Assembly (NCBI RefSeq): GCF_040712315.1
Contig: NC_134024.1
Coordinates: forward strand, 25,494,658-25,558,657
Origin: Castanea sativa
Lineage: Eukaryota > Streptophyta > Magnoliopsida > Fagales > Fagaceae
DNA length: 64,000 bases
Direction of reading: 5' to 3'
Part shown: in pieces, positions 35,317 through 46,377 of the stretch
Numbering within the stretch: the first letter of the stretch is position 1
Layout of the letters: every line of letters starts with the position of its first letter
Made by a program: the position numbers and the translations under genes
The notes under the pieces: model-generated
What the model was told of the DNA's origin: nothing
Seen by the model: the letters and a program-made list of their open reading frames with translations, nothing else
The model's database searches: none

Positions 35317-35935
35317 TTATATGCAACTCTTCAACCCTTCCAATTCGATGATCAAGAAAATCGGGTGCTTTTTCTTGTGCTTGGGAAGAAGGTTGTGCAG
35401 TGTCCTCCGGAACTGAAGTGTATGAATCATTTTCCTCATTAGTGTTCCCTTCTTCTTTTGCTTCTTTATCTCTCGGAATTTGAGATACACTGCTGCTTGG
35501 ACCCGAATATGCGTTTTGCTTTGAAGGATGGTTTGCTCATTAATAGTATCTTCCCTTTGCGTCACCTGAAGTTCGCTTGGAATCTTCACCCGTGCCCTTA
35601 AGACAAGAGACATGACAAGGCTTGGAAATGGTAGAATTAGCCTTGCATTCCTCTTCTTGATGCTCTTAACGAATAGGTGGTAGATGTGACCGCAAATGTT
35701 GATCTCCTTGTGAGTGAAGAGATCATATTGGAAGATGGTCCTTGGTCCTGACAAAGTCATCAAGTTCTTCACCGGGTAGTGGTTGTAGATCATGATGTAG
35801 GCCAAAGCTTGCGTTTTCGGAGTGAACGCAATGGTGTGCTAGGCCTTCTTCTTGAGTTGTCCACCAAGAATTTCCTTTGGGCCTCATTGAAAGCCATAGC
35901 ACTTATAGGCTTGTTGTTTGTGAAAAGAAAAGGTG
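35317..35935 (-). pseudogene. Remnant of a plant transposon-type protein
   Basis: On the minus strand LFTNNKPISAMAFNEAQRKF (35935-35870) leads, after a frameshift, into a 162-codon open stretch (35805-35317). That stretch contains IMIYNHYPVKNLMTLS, DLFTHKEINICGHIYHLFVK and ARLILPFPSLVMSLVLRARV. This arrangement, a 'GHIYH...K..KARLPFPSLV' core followed by a charged tail, resembles the putative plant transposon protein domain found inside retroelements. The match is by eye only. The tail has a frameshift-like change after about residue 110. Function unknown. Confidence 0.5.
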
Positions 35936-36483
35936 TAAATGCATTTTTCATCTCTACATTTTGACCCTATTCCTATTTTGGTCCCTACTTTTTTTATTTT
36001 ACTCCTTTCAGTCCCTAAAAGAGAAAAACATTCCATTTTGACCCTTAACGTTACTCACTTAATGAAAATATCTTTCATGACAAACGGAGTACACTGTTAG
36101 CATAGTAAACGTTGATATGACCATTAAAATAATATTAAAAAAAATGCTACATTAGCATCCACGTCAACCTCTAACTTAAAAAAAAAATTATCAATTTTAA
36201 AAATTAAAAAAATTTAAAAAAGAAAAGAAAAAAAAACATAATTAAAAACAAAAACAAAAAATTTGTGGAATTTAGATCTGTGTCTTTGTTTGTACTTGTT
36301 TCTTTTTTTTCTTTCATCTTCTTTTTCTACCCTTGATCTCTTTCTCTCAGTTTCTCCGCCTCCCATTCTTTCTTTTTCTTCTTTCTTTCTTTCTTCTTTT
36401 TTCCCCCTTCTTCTTCCTTCTTCTTTCTCTCCTCAAATCACTATTTCTCCACCTTTTTTTTTTCTTTCTTCTTTCTTTTTTGC

Positions 36484-36523
<40 letters not shown>

Positions 36524-36881
36524 ATTGAACCCCATGGTTTCTTTCTTCATTCTTCCAAATCGTTGGTGTGACGTGGGTCCTTGGCTAGCAATGGATCAAT
36601 GTGGGATTGGTGGCGTTTGCAAGTGGTGGGTCAATTTTTTGGTTGTGTGTAGTGTGTGGTGTGGGTTTCCAGGTAGATCTAAAGCCCATATCAGTGGAGA
36701 TCGATGGTGAAGGTGGAGAGAAAGGGTTGGGTTGGTTGGGTTTGATGGCTGCGCCAAATCGGTGGAGGTGGAGATTGTGGTGACTAGATCAGATTGGTGG
36801 TGTTGGTTGTGTTTTTATGGGTCGCAAGTGGTGGGTAGATCTGGGTTTTTGGGTCCAAATTGGTTGGTCCATTGGTGGTGT
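35936..36881. other. CT-rich then GGTGG-rich sequence, no convincing gene
   Basis: A 'CCCTATTTTGGTCCCTA' type AT-rich stretch is followed by an extended CT-rich tract (36290-36525, ending in (CT)n at 36488-36518) and a GGTGG/GGGTTTGG-rich part. Open frames on both strands here are low complexity. It looks like transposon or captured 5'-leader sequence. Confidence 0.45.
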
Positions 36882-37680
36882 TGATGCGAACCTCAATCGA
36901 CACGCTTTGAGACCCAACAAAAATATTGGAATATTTACCCAGGAAAGCTAAAATTCAGATTTATGATAGAAACCCTGAGCCAACGTTTATAATCGAAACG
37001 CGAACCAAAGGTATAAGTTGACCTTGACCCAATGATTATAAAGAATCACGAACCAAGGGTATAAAGTTTGAACGCCACAAGAAAGAATCCTTGATAAGTT
37101 CACAGTTCTTGAAGAACCAAAAGAGAGCAAAGCCTCACCTTTTTTGATTTTTATTCAATAACATTATGAAAAACGTTTACAAACTTCAGAGCCTATTTAA
37201 AGGCTCCATAAAACTTGACAGACAAGAAAATATATTCTAAAATAACTCCTAATTGATACCTTACCATATCAGGAATCAAATTTGACCTAAAAAGCATTAA
37301 ATGCATCTAAAAACAACGAAAATACCTAAAAAACGTACTAAATAATAAAACCCTAAATAAAAGTTGATTTGGTCTGAAATTAGCAGATCCAAAATAGGAA
37401 AAAATCTGCCTTAACTGATATAGAACTAGAAAGTCAATCAGCTATTAATTCATGCCATAAATCACTCGTAATTAAGCCAGATCAGCCCTAAATAGCTTGA
37501 ATTAAATATATTACGTTTTCAGCTTCCTTTGGGCCAAGCTTGGAATGTCCTGCGTTAGAATCAGCCCAAATCTCTTGAATCAACCCATTAAGTGCTTCTT
37601 TGATCTTCTTGGATCTTGCTCTTGTAATAGGCCCAACTGGAACATGCAATGGATCCTTGAATGCTTGATGATTCTCATCA
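36882..37680 (-). repeat. Solo LTR (gypsy-type), TSD GGTGT
   Basis: The 799-bp segment begins TGATGCGA and ends CTCATCA, so TGATG...CATCA are the LTR terminal inverted repeats; GGTGT flanks both sides (36877-36881, 37681-37685). On the minus strand it has TTTAAATAGGC (TATA-like) followed by TTGAATAAAAATC (polyadenylation-like), giving the minus orientation. Near its start the minus strand encodes DPLHVPVGPITRARSKKIKE, a motif usual at the C-terminus of plant gypsy polyproteins that overlaps the 3' LTR. No internal region or second LTR is present, so the element was removed by LTR-LTR recombination. Confidence 0.92.
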
Positions 37681-38878
37681 GGTGTTGGTTGGGTTTTCTG
37701 GGTTTGTAAGTGGTTGGGTTTTCTAGGTTTGCAGGTGGTGGTGTTGTGTTTGGTTGCCAAGAAAAATGATTAGTAAAATGTTATATGTTTGATTGTTATT
37801 GATATGAGTTTTGATGTGTTTGATTAAAAAAATAATACAAGGAAGACAAAGAAAAGATAAGAAAATAAGGACTGAACATGAGAGAGAGAAAGGTACGTTG
37901 TTTGTGTTCTAGATTTAGGTTCTTATGTTCTCCCCAAAAAAAAAATGATAAGCTAAAAAAAAAATTATAAGATGAACATGACTAGTCATGTTCTTCAGAA
38001 ATTCAAAATTGGGAAGGCAAAAGATTCTTAGAATAGCTATATGATATTAAACCTAGAGCATTCAATACAAATATCTTGATTTTCATATTTTGAAAGTTAT
38101 TGGAGGCATTATCAGAAAGACCTAGAGATGTTTTAGTGGATGATAATGACAAATGGGTTAGCATTCATGAAGATTTGTTCATTTTCTTCTCCACCTCTTA
38201 GTATAAGCATGTTCTTCGAAAAAACTAATGAACTTTTTTTTTAATTTAATTAACAAAAGTGTAAATCAAATACAATAATATCAATGCAATGAAATAAGAC
38301 TGTAGAGAACAAGAATTTATCGATAGTTGAGGAACGAAACTGAATTTGCTGTCTTTAAGAAGCAATTTCGCCCCCACTGTTATGATATTTGGGGCAAATG
38401 GCTCGGGCAGTTTCTTTCTAGGATATATTGACAACTCTGTTAGTGCGCACTCACAAATAGAACTTTGAACTCGTCATAGGATGCTCAATCAAAATTTTCA
38501 AGTATTAGAGAGAGGGAAAGATATTAGATTTTGTTCTATATTGATCTTTTTGGAACTAGCCTTATATAGAAGAGCTGACTTACATATAATAAGAAATTAC
38601 CCACACTCACACAATTGACTGGCTCCATTTGAATTTGCTCTCCATGAAAAATCCCCAATTACTGTTGGTAGTTTTATGAACATTGAAAGTTGTAACTTTT
38701 TCAAGAGTGAATAAGGAAAGAAAGAAATGATAGAGTTTTGGAGATTCTACCAACAAAAGAGGCATTTAAGGGATTTCATCCCTTTGATAACGTTGCTACC
38801 AAAATCACAAGATTTAAAAAAGGAAAGAGATGATTTTAGGGGATTTATTACTGCTCTCCACATACTAGTTGACTTAAT
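37681..38878. other. Intergenic sequence, no gene seen
   Basis: GGTTTG-rich sequence continues to about 37760, then AT-rich intergenic DNA. Nothing else is identified. Confidence 0.5.
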
Positions 38879-38891
38879 AAGTCATGCGCTT

Positions 38892-39053
38892 ATCATCGCG
38901 CACCCTTGGTGCGGTGGTCACTTCACAAGTCTAAGTGCTTGTAGGGTGTGGGGGGCAAGGATTGTGGTTCAAGTCTCCAGGAGAGAGCTTCACACGTATA
39001 TACACTTAGATTAAGCTAAAGTAGAAATTCTATCTTGTATAAAAAAAAAAAAA
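38892..39053 (+). mobile_element. tRNA-derived SINE with 13-bp TSD
   Basis: The body has a polymerase III A-box-like stretch (TTGGTGCGGTGGTCAC, about 38904-38919) and a good B box (GGTTCAAGTCTCC, about 38967-38979), and ends in a 15-bp A-run. The direct repeat AAGTCATGCGCTT is exact at 38879-38891 and 39054-39066. It is about 160 bp, and no cloverleaf tRNA can be formed. Confidence 0.93.
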
Positions 39054-39279
39054 AAGTCATGCGCTTGGGCTTAATCCAAACACAAAGTTGGGCTTCTAAA
39101 GTAATGGGTTTAGAAAAGTATTAAACATATTCAACAACATCTACTTTACATGGGGTTGAGCTCCATACTTGTGGGTTCTATCTCCCATGTGAGAGAGATG
39201 TTGTATGTAGTCGTTATTTAAAATAAAATTCAATCAAGTTGCAATTTACAAACATAAAGTGTGGGATAGAATTAATTTT

Positions 39280-39870
39280 ACTCCTTCAAGTTTCAAATTT
39301 TGGATATTACATATCGTTTGAATTGAAGCCCTCTCGACCATGTGCTATAACAAGGTGTTTGTTAAATGCCATCTCAACTCAAAACAACATAGTTTTATGA
39401 ATCTAAATTTTGAAACTTTAGGGGATAGAATCAAAATTACCCTATACTTTAAGGGTGTAAATTATAATAAATTCCAAATAATATATGACATGGCTTTAAT
39501 AAGATTCAAAACGACATAGTTTTGAATAAGAAATGATGTCGTTTCAAGCTTAGTTGGCACTTGATGAACAATTCATCACAATGGATTGATAGAACGACTT
39601 AAATCTAAACAACATGTAACATTAAAATTATAATAAATTCCAAATAATATATGACATGGCTTTAATAAGATTCAAAATGACATAGTTTTGAATAAGAAAT
39701 GATGTCGTTTCAAGCTTAGTTGGCACTTGATGAACACTTCATCACAATGGATTGATAGAACGACTTAAATCTAAACAACATGTAACATTAAGGGTATAAA
39801 TCAAAATTTTGAAACTTGAAGGGGCAAAATCAAATTTATACCAAAATTTAAGGGGGAAAAAGTTAATCCA
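39280..39870. repeat. Dispersed repeat with internal 166-bp tandem duplication
   Basis: The units 39461-39626 and 39627-39791 are nearly identical (ATTATAATAAATTCCAAATA ... AAACAACATGTAACATTAA). The whole segment is homologous to 43430-43880, which has only one unit; shared words include CATCTCAACTCAAAACAAC and ATATATGACA.GGCTT. The origin is unidentified. Confidence 0.85.
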
Positions 39871-40367
39871 AACATATTGTGCATTCAATGTATTAGAAAT
39901 AAATCAGCAAAAAAAAGAATTAAAACACAATTGGAATTAGTTATTGGATAAAAAAACCAAATAAATCTTATCTAGAATTACCAAAGAAAATGATAGGTTC
40001 TTTCTCCAAAAAAAAAAAAAAAAAAAAAAAAGAAAAAGAAGAAGAAAATGATAGGTTTGAGAACCTTCTATTTGTTGTGGTAGATACAGATTTTTTTTTT
40101 TCATACTGGTAAATACAAATTTGAGAATAAGAGTTCCGTGACACTTTCTAATTATTTAAGTGAATTTAATGGCCCTAGGAACAATCAAACCGACATTTTC
40201 TCCACCAGAAAAAAAAAAAAAAAAAAAATCATACTTAACCATTAAGAAATTAAAGAAACGTTCCTTAATAGGTGTGTATTGTTTGGCGGGGAGTCAGGGA
40301 CACTCCACATATAAATGGAATGTACGAGAGAGAAATATCATCAGATAAACAGAGAGAAAAGAAGAAG

Positions 40368-42202
40368 ATGGAAAAAGAAAATGAGAGAAACGGTCTGCCC
40401 TGCGTTGTGGACATATCAGTATTACCAGAGGGATGCATATCGGACATAGTTTCATTGACCGCTCCTAAGGATGCTTGCTCAGCATGTGCGGTTTCTCCTA
40501 TATTCCGTGCTGCTGCCGAGTCCAATGCTGTCTGGGAGAGGTTCTTGCCGTCCGACTATCAAGCCATCATTGCTCGATCATCATCATCATCATTGGAATC
40601 CTTGAACTTCTCTTCAAAGAAACATCTCTACCTCAGTCTCTCCGATAACCCCATCTTAATCGACGACAATAAAAAGGTAACATATTTTAACAAACAATTC
40701 CCACAATATTAATAAGTAATATGGGTCGTTTCAAATTCATACATGTTTATAACCTTGGGGGTTGGGCACTTGGGCTGGTGGTTTCCAATTTCAAGTTTGT
40801 GAGATTTATGAGAAAAATTGGAAAATAACACCAAATTTCAAAAATATTCATTAATTAACAACGTTTTCAAACTATTTAGGCAATTAACATTTCAAATTTA
40901 AGAGACTCGCTTTTGGTGTAGTAACGAAATTGTTTAGAATTTGGTGTTATTTTTCAATTTTTGCTAGATTTATGAGGTTCTAGATTTGAAATCTCTAATC
41001 AATATGTTCGATCAACGACTCCTTATAATTACCTAATATAGGAATCACATGCACTCAGAATAGATAGGTTCTAGAAAAGCTCTCAACAAATTTTTTTTTA
41101 AAAATAAACATAAAAATAATTTAAACATGTACAAGATTGGGTGGGTTGATTTCACTATAGGCTCACAAACTTGTGTTTTTGGTTAAATTGGTTTGAATTA
41201 GTTATGTGAGCATACTTGAATTTAGTTAAATACGGAAGAGAAGAAAGGAATAAAAAAAAAAAAAAAAAAAAAGAACAAAAGGAGCCGCTAACTATGAGTT
41301 ATCCAATGCCAAGGTCGTTTAATGTGTGCTTGTAGCCAAAGTATTCTGAATAGATAAAACCATATTTCAACATTTTAAAGGGGGATAGAGTTGATTCTCC
41401 AAAAAAAAGGGGGGGGGGAGAGGGACAGAGTGGATACATGCTTGATAAATTACTCATTGTCTAAAAACTTTAGAGTGATTATAAAATGATAAATTTCATC
41501 ATTCAACCATTATTCAAACCTTTTATGCTCATCTTTTTTTTTTTTTAGCAGTGCTTTTTCTTGGACAAATTGAGTGGTAAGAAATGTTACCTTCTTTCTG
41601 CAAGGGACTTGTGCATTGTATGGGGTGACTCCTCAGTACTGGCGATGGGTTTCTCAATCTGAATCCAGGTCTCTACCTATTCTATTTTATACTCCTTTTT
41701 TTTAAAAAAAATTAGGCTTTTTATTTAATTCTTAATTATGTACATGTTAAAACCAAGCAGGTTCCCGGAGGTAGCTGAACTTAATTATGTGTGGTGGTTT
41801 GACATCCGTGGCAAGATGAGTACTTCCATGCTGTCTCCAAAAACAAACTATGCTGCTTACCTTGTGTTCAAGTTGAGAAGGAGAGCCTCTGGATTCAACC
41901 CTCCTCCAAAGGCTTCAGTTGGAACTACTGGAGGAGTTGAAGATTATAAACAAACTGTTTGTTTGGGCCTGCCTGCAAGGGAGCCAAGGCAGCAACACCA
42001 GATTGAACTGTCACCGCAACAGCAGCACAATTCGCATCCAAAGCGAAGAAGAGATGGATGGTTAGAAATTAAGTTGGGTGAGTTTTTCAATGAGGGAGGA
42101 GAAGATGATCAACTGCAGATTAGACTTACGGAGGTAGAAGCTGGTACCGGGAAGTCTGGCCTCATTGTTGAAGGGATCGAGATCAGGCCAACAAAGGGTT
42201 GA
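40368..42202 (+). pseudogene. F-box protein PP2-B-like, copy 1 (frameshifted)
   Basis: Three exons: 40368-40676, 41552-41668 and 41761-42202, all with GT..AG borders. Exon 1 holds the F-box (ISVLPEGCISDIVSLTAPKD ... VWERFLPSDY). It then enters the phloem-lectin (PP2) domain, which runs through LSDNPILIDDNKK, FFLDKLSGKKCYLLSARDL, VAELNYVWWFDIRGKM and LSPKTNYAAYLVFKL to IVEGIEIRPTKG. Such proteins are SCF ubiquitin-ligase substrate receptors with a carbohydrate-binding C-terminus. Exon 2 is 117 nt against 119 nt in copy 2, and the two bases are missing at IVWGD-(..)SS. The frame then shifts and meets TGA at 41660-41662. With a full-length exon the three exons would give 289 codons plus stop. 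Either a recent pseudogene or a base-calling error. The start at 40368 matches the copy 2 start; an in-frame ATG at 40320 is also possible. Confidence 0.9.
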
Positions 42203-42428
42203 TCAAAATAGGTTTCTTTAAAAAATAAAATAAAATAAAAAAATCACAGAGTGGCATTGATGCACAAAATTGCAATACTGTCAAACTTCTATTGTCTCAA
42301 TTTTTTGCTTTATTGACACAATTTTGTAAATAAAAACGTCAACCTTACTTCGATCAAACCAGTAGTCTTATGGTTCTCCTAATTCTGGCTGCCCTATTTT
42401 TCTATTTTAACCCCTCCAACATTTCTTA

Positions 42429-42567
42429 GGGAGTGTTTGGTAGAGTAGTTTGAGATGAGATTTTTGTAATTTTTTTTAAAATTTGTGTGAGTGAAAAAGT
42501 GTGTGGAAATGTGTATAAAGTTTAAAATGTAAAAATATGAATTTGAGATTGTGTAACAAACAAGCCC
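42429..42567. mobile_element. Small MITE-like element, 139 bp
   Basis: The ends GGGAGTGTTTGGTA and, on the minus strand, GGGCTTGTTTGTTA pair as imperfect inverted repeats. No clear target duplication was found. The interior is AT-rich. Confidence 0.6.
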
Positions 42568-43429
42568 TTTCTCATTGTTCTTGACTTTTGGTTACTGTTT
42601 GAGCTATCATTAAGCCTCAAAACTGTTTGTCTCACTATAAACTAGATATTTATGCTCTTCTGTTTATTGATAGAACCATTAGTCCCAAATTTCTACAAAT
42701 CTACTTGTATAATCAATAATGCTAAAAACGAAAGCATTAGACCATAACCAATGACTCTAAAGGCACCACAATTTTTAGGAAATATTTCTCCGTTCTCAAG
42801 ATGGCAAATTATTAATGGTAGATAAATAAAATGATATTAATAATTAATCAAAATGATATTAATACTTTTTTTTTTCTCAAAAAAATCAAAATAAAACTTA
42901 TCAATACTTGCCAACTCAATTGTTGCAGAAATTATATTGTAGCATTACTCAACTGTAACTCACCTACTAATCAGTCTAATCTCCACATCAACGCCAGCAT
43001 GAGCATCTTAATATTAAGAGCCATTAGTAAACTATCTACCAAAAAAAGAGCCATAAATTGTGGCTCTACATGCATCTTAATATTAAGAGCCATAAAAATA
43101 GTTGAAATCAATTATAATCTTAGGACGAGTGAGTGATTGACCCCTATACGTGCTAAGGCTTTTTTTTTTTTTTTTTTAATTAAAAAAAATTACCAACTTC
43201 TTAAATAGATTTTGATGACGGTCCATCTACCTTGATTTTTTTTGTTGTTGATAAGATACCTTAATTGATATGGAAGTGTTGGTAATTGCATACAATTATT
43301 TTAGAAGATGATTCTTTTTTTTTTTTTATAAGAAGAAGATGAATCTTTGTTATTGAGGAGGTGGTGTTTGATGTAACTGGACATATGACATTTATCTCAC
43401 ATGTGATTGGGTCCTATGGTCATATAAAA

Positions 43430-43880
43430 AAAAATTGCAAATTACACCCATCTTTCAAAGTTTCAAATTTTGGATCCTTACGTTAAGTCTTTAGAGTTGT
43501 ATATCATTTGAATTAAAGCTCTTCTGTCCATGTGTCATAATGAGGTATTCCTTAAGTACCATCTCAACTCAAAACAACCTAGGTTTATGGATCCAAATTT
43601 TGAAACTGTAGGAGAATAAAATTAAAATTACCATAAAATTTAAGGATGTAAATCACAATATAGACTAAATAATATATGACAGAGCTTCACTAGGATTCAA
43701 AATAACATAATTTTGAATGAAAAACGATGTTTAAGCTTATTTGACATTTGACAAACACTTCATCATGACACATTGACAAAATGACAAATTCAAACAATAA
43801 ATAAGATTAGAGGTATGAATAAAAAATTTAAACTTTTTGGGGCACAATCAAATTTACACCAAACTTTAAGGATGTAGATT
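43430..43880. repeat. Diverged copy of the 39280-39870 repeat
   Basis: It follows the same order of phrases as the left copy (TTTCAAATTTTGGAT, CATCTCAACTCAAAACAAC, AATAATATATGACA, GATTCAAAATAACATA) with many substitutions, and it lacks the 166-bp duplication. Confidence 0.8.
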
Positions 43881-43975
43881 ACAATTTAGTTTAACAAATA
43901 ACCATGGAGACCTAATGGATTTAATTAGTATAAGTTTATTTTTAAAATATAACCCTTAATTTTCCCTTAATTGAT

Positions 43976-44564
43976 TTTTTTTGTTGAATAAATACTTTAT
44001 TACTCAACCCGACATAGGGGGATACAATAGAACTAGACCAAATTTCATCTCTATTCAAAGCTTGCAAAATAAAAGAGGGAAAAATTGAGATGAGAATTGA
44101 CCTAATCTAACTTACAAGAACTGTCCATTGGGCCAAAAGATAGACAAAGACATTGCGCTTCCTACAAACAAAAGAAAATTTTACATTGGTAAAAAATTTT
44201 ATAAAATACAAAATGTCATCACATAAAACTTTAATACTCCAGTGGGGATTAACATTTGCATTACGAAGTGACTCAATAACATTCCAACTCCTAGTATAAT
44301 ATTCTCATAGCCTCCACTGGCAACAAGTTAAATGGCACTCCATGCTGCTTTTAACTTCCCCCACCAAAGGATTGCTGGGAACAAACTGGTCAAACCATGC
44401 TTGCAAGGTATTGCCCATTGAATCTCTACTTACAACTGCTAATGCGGTTTTTTCCATCCTTAATGCGGCATCAAAGTTTAGTTTAATCCAACTGGATGGA
44501 GGTAGAGATCAAGAGGCATCTTTATTGGGCCTCATGGACTGCTCACTCCAATCCCGCTTGACAT
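43976..44564 (-). pseudogene. 5'-truncated LINE 3' end with RNase H domain
   Basis: The minus strand encodes, with stops and small frameshifts, WIKLNFDAALRMEKTALAVV and SRDSMGNTLQAW. After a frame change come VASGGYENIIL and NVIESLRNANVNPHW. This is the RNase H-like fold (RVT_3 type) found at the end of plant LINE ORF2; the D of NFDAAL is the first catalytic aspartate. An A-run ends the element (T-run on +, 43976-43982). TTAATTGAT flanks both ends (43967-43975, 44565-44573), which marks a target-primed insertion that lost its 5' part. Confidence 0.85.
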
Positions 44565-44573
44565 TTAATTGAT

Positions 44574-45116
44574 GTTTTTGTGCTACTACGGTGGCAAGAT
44601 TCGCATTACCGTGCAATGCAATATAAAAATATACACCGAATTCTCTTCAATGATTTCAACATGTCAAACTAACTTAATTGCCTTTTTTTTTTTCTTTTTT
44701 TTTTTTTGATGAACACTAACTCAATTGCTATACGTACATATCATTCGGATTCTATTCATAATTTTACAAGTAAAACATTCCTTTTTTTTTTGTGAATTTT
44801 TTTTTTTTTTTTGTGGGCCGAATGACAAGTAAAACATTCCATTAGTATGTGCCAACTAGGGTTCATATAAAAATAAAAAATAAAAAAGTACGTGCCAACT
44901 GCCAAATATCGTTCTATAACACGTGGAACATAAGGCAAACCAAATAATTTATATCTACTATAGGATATTGCACCTGATATATATATATATATATATATAT
45001 ATAGGTAAAATTTAGAGAAAATTCAATTAGATTATACAATTGAAGTCCAATTTTGTGCCATGTGTCCTAAGTCATTTACTTTTAGAGAGAGTTTTATTAT
45101 TTCTTAATTTTGGAGT
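44574..45116. other. Intergenic sequence with T-runs and (AT)n
   Basis: No gene. T-runs near 44683-44706 and 44781-44812, and an (AT)n run near 44979-45002. Confidence 0.55.
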
Positions 45117-45869
45117 TGTAAGCGCACAATTGCACCTGGCCCCAAGAACAGTTATGGGCTCAGGCCCAATGAGCCTTAAACAATATGAATTTGTAGAGTG
45201 TGGGCTTGAAACCTAGGTTAGAAGTGTGTGAGGGTTAAACGACAAACTAAAGATTGCAAATGCTTGGAAACAACAAGGAATATAGTAAATCAGCTTCCTC
45301 GGACGTAAGCCGAGAGTTGTTCTTATATTATCTCTCTCTCTCTTTGTTTCTTTTCTTTTTAGGTTACAAAAAGTCCGTCCCCCTTTCCTGTCTTAGATTG
45401 CCCTTTAAATACTACTCTTTTGAATACTTTGTACACGTGTTGCCCCACCTCCCCCTTAGCCTAGATATTTCTTTTCTCAGTGTCTTTGAATAGTAACCAG
45501 AAGTTTCCCTTCCACTGTTCAGGTGTCACTTCCCCATTAATGCGGCCAGGGCGGTAGGTGCAGGATCTTTAATGTGGAGGTAGCAGCCTTTATCTTTGAT
45601 ATTTCTCCTACATCGGTGCTTCTAGGACATTCAAGGGTTCACCCCCTTTAACCATTGGTTTTGACCGTGTCCTTCCCTAACCTTTACCATGAAGTCCCGG
45701 GTTCTCCGGTGTCAGTCCGAAGGGAAAAATCATCCTCGGCTGGATCCTCGGACTCTCGGCGTATGGGCCGACCCGTAGTACTAACAAGTCCTAAACCCAA
45801 GAGCAGGTCGGCCTTCTTAAGCATGACCCAACGGCCCATATTCCCAACAAGGTCTTTTTACTCCCCACA
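45117..45869 (-). repeat. Element B 3' LTR
   Basis: This 753-bp LTR starts TGTGGGGAG and ends GCGCTTACA on the minus strand. It ends, on the + strand, at CTCCCCACA, next to the polypurine tract. On the minus strand TATTTAAAGGGCAATC (about 45396-45411) is the TATA-like element. Confidence 0.95.
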
Positions 45870-45885
45870 ATAGCCCCTCAAAACT
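45870..45885 (-). other. Element B polypurine tract
   Basis: The minus strand reads AGTTTTGAGGGGCTAT immediately before the 3' LTR. The last ten bases equal those of element A. Confidence 0.85.
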
Positions 45886-46377
45886 CTAATTTTCGACATC
45901 CGAGGAGAAAAATAGGGTTTTGGTCTGACGAGGATCCACTCCACACACTTCGTAAGTGATGACACGTGTGGAAATCGTTTCGCGTCCCAGAAGATGCCAC
46001 TTGGCAGTTTTATTTTCAAAAACGCGCGCATTTATTACTGTAAGTTACTCTTTGTCTCCCATGTTCAACAGTGAGATGGGCATCCAACGGTCCTCGTTAC
46101 TCCACGAAATTTTAGGCGGGACAAACATAATTTCGAGGCCGCCTTTTCGCACGTCGTGACGCTTCGGGAACCTGCGCCTTCATTTAATTCCTCGTGGGCT
46201 AATCCCATCAAAACATCAGCCATCATACCTTACTTGCAGAAAACCGTGGAAATTTGCACACCTTCAACCTTGTAAGTTCTTGCTCCTTCTATTCTTAACC
46301 TTTTCTCCTCGGTATTTGTCCTCGGCTATCACTACAAACATTCTTCCTCTTAGAGTTTAATCTCTCGTTCTTCTGTA

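Noticed and set aside
36347..36550. Minus-strand open frame rich in Arg/Glu/Lys
   Set aside because: It is the reverse of a CT-rich microsatellite tract; composition alone keeps it open.
38900..38985. Possible tRNA gene
   Set aside because: The A and B boxes are SINE promoter boxes; no cloverleaf stems can be formed and an A-run plus TSD follow.
40265..40525. Minus-strand open frame (86 codons) over F-box exon 1
   Set aside because: Shadow of the conserved + strand exon; the equivalent frame over copy 2 follows from the same bases.
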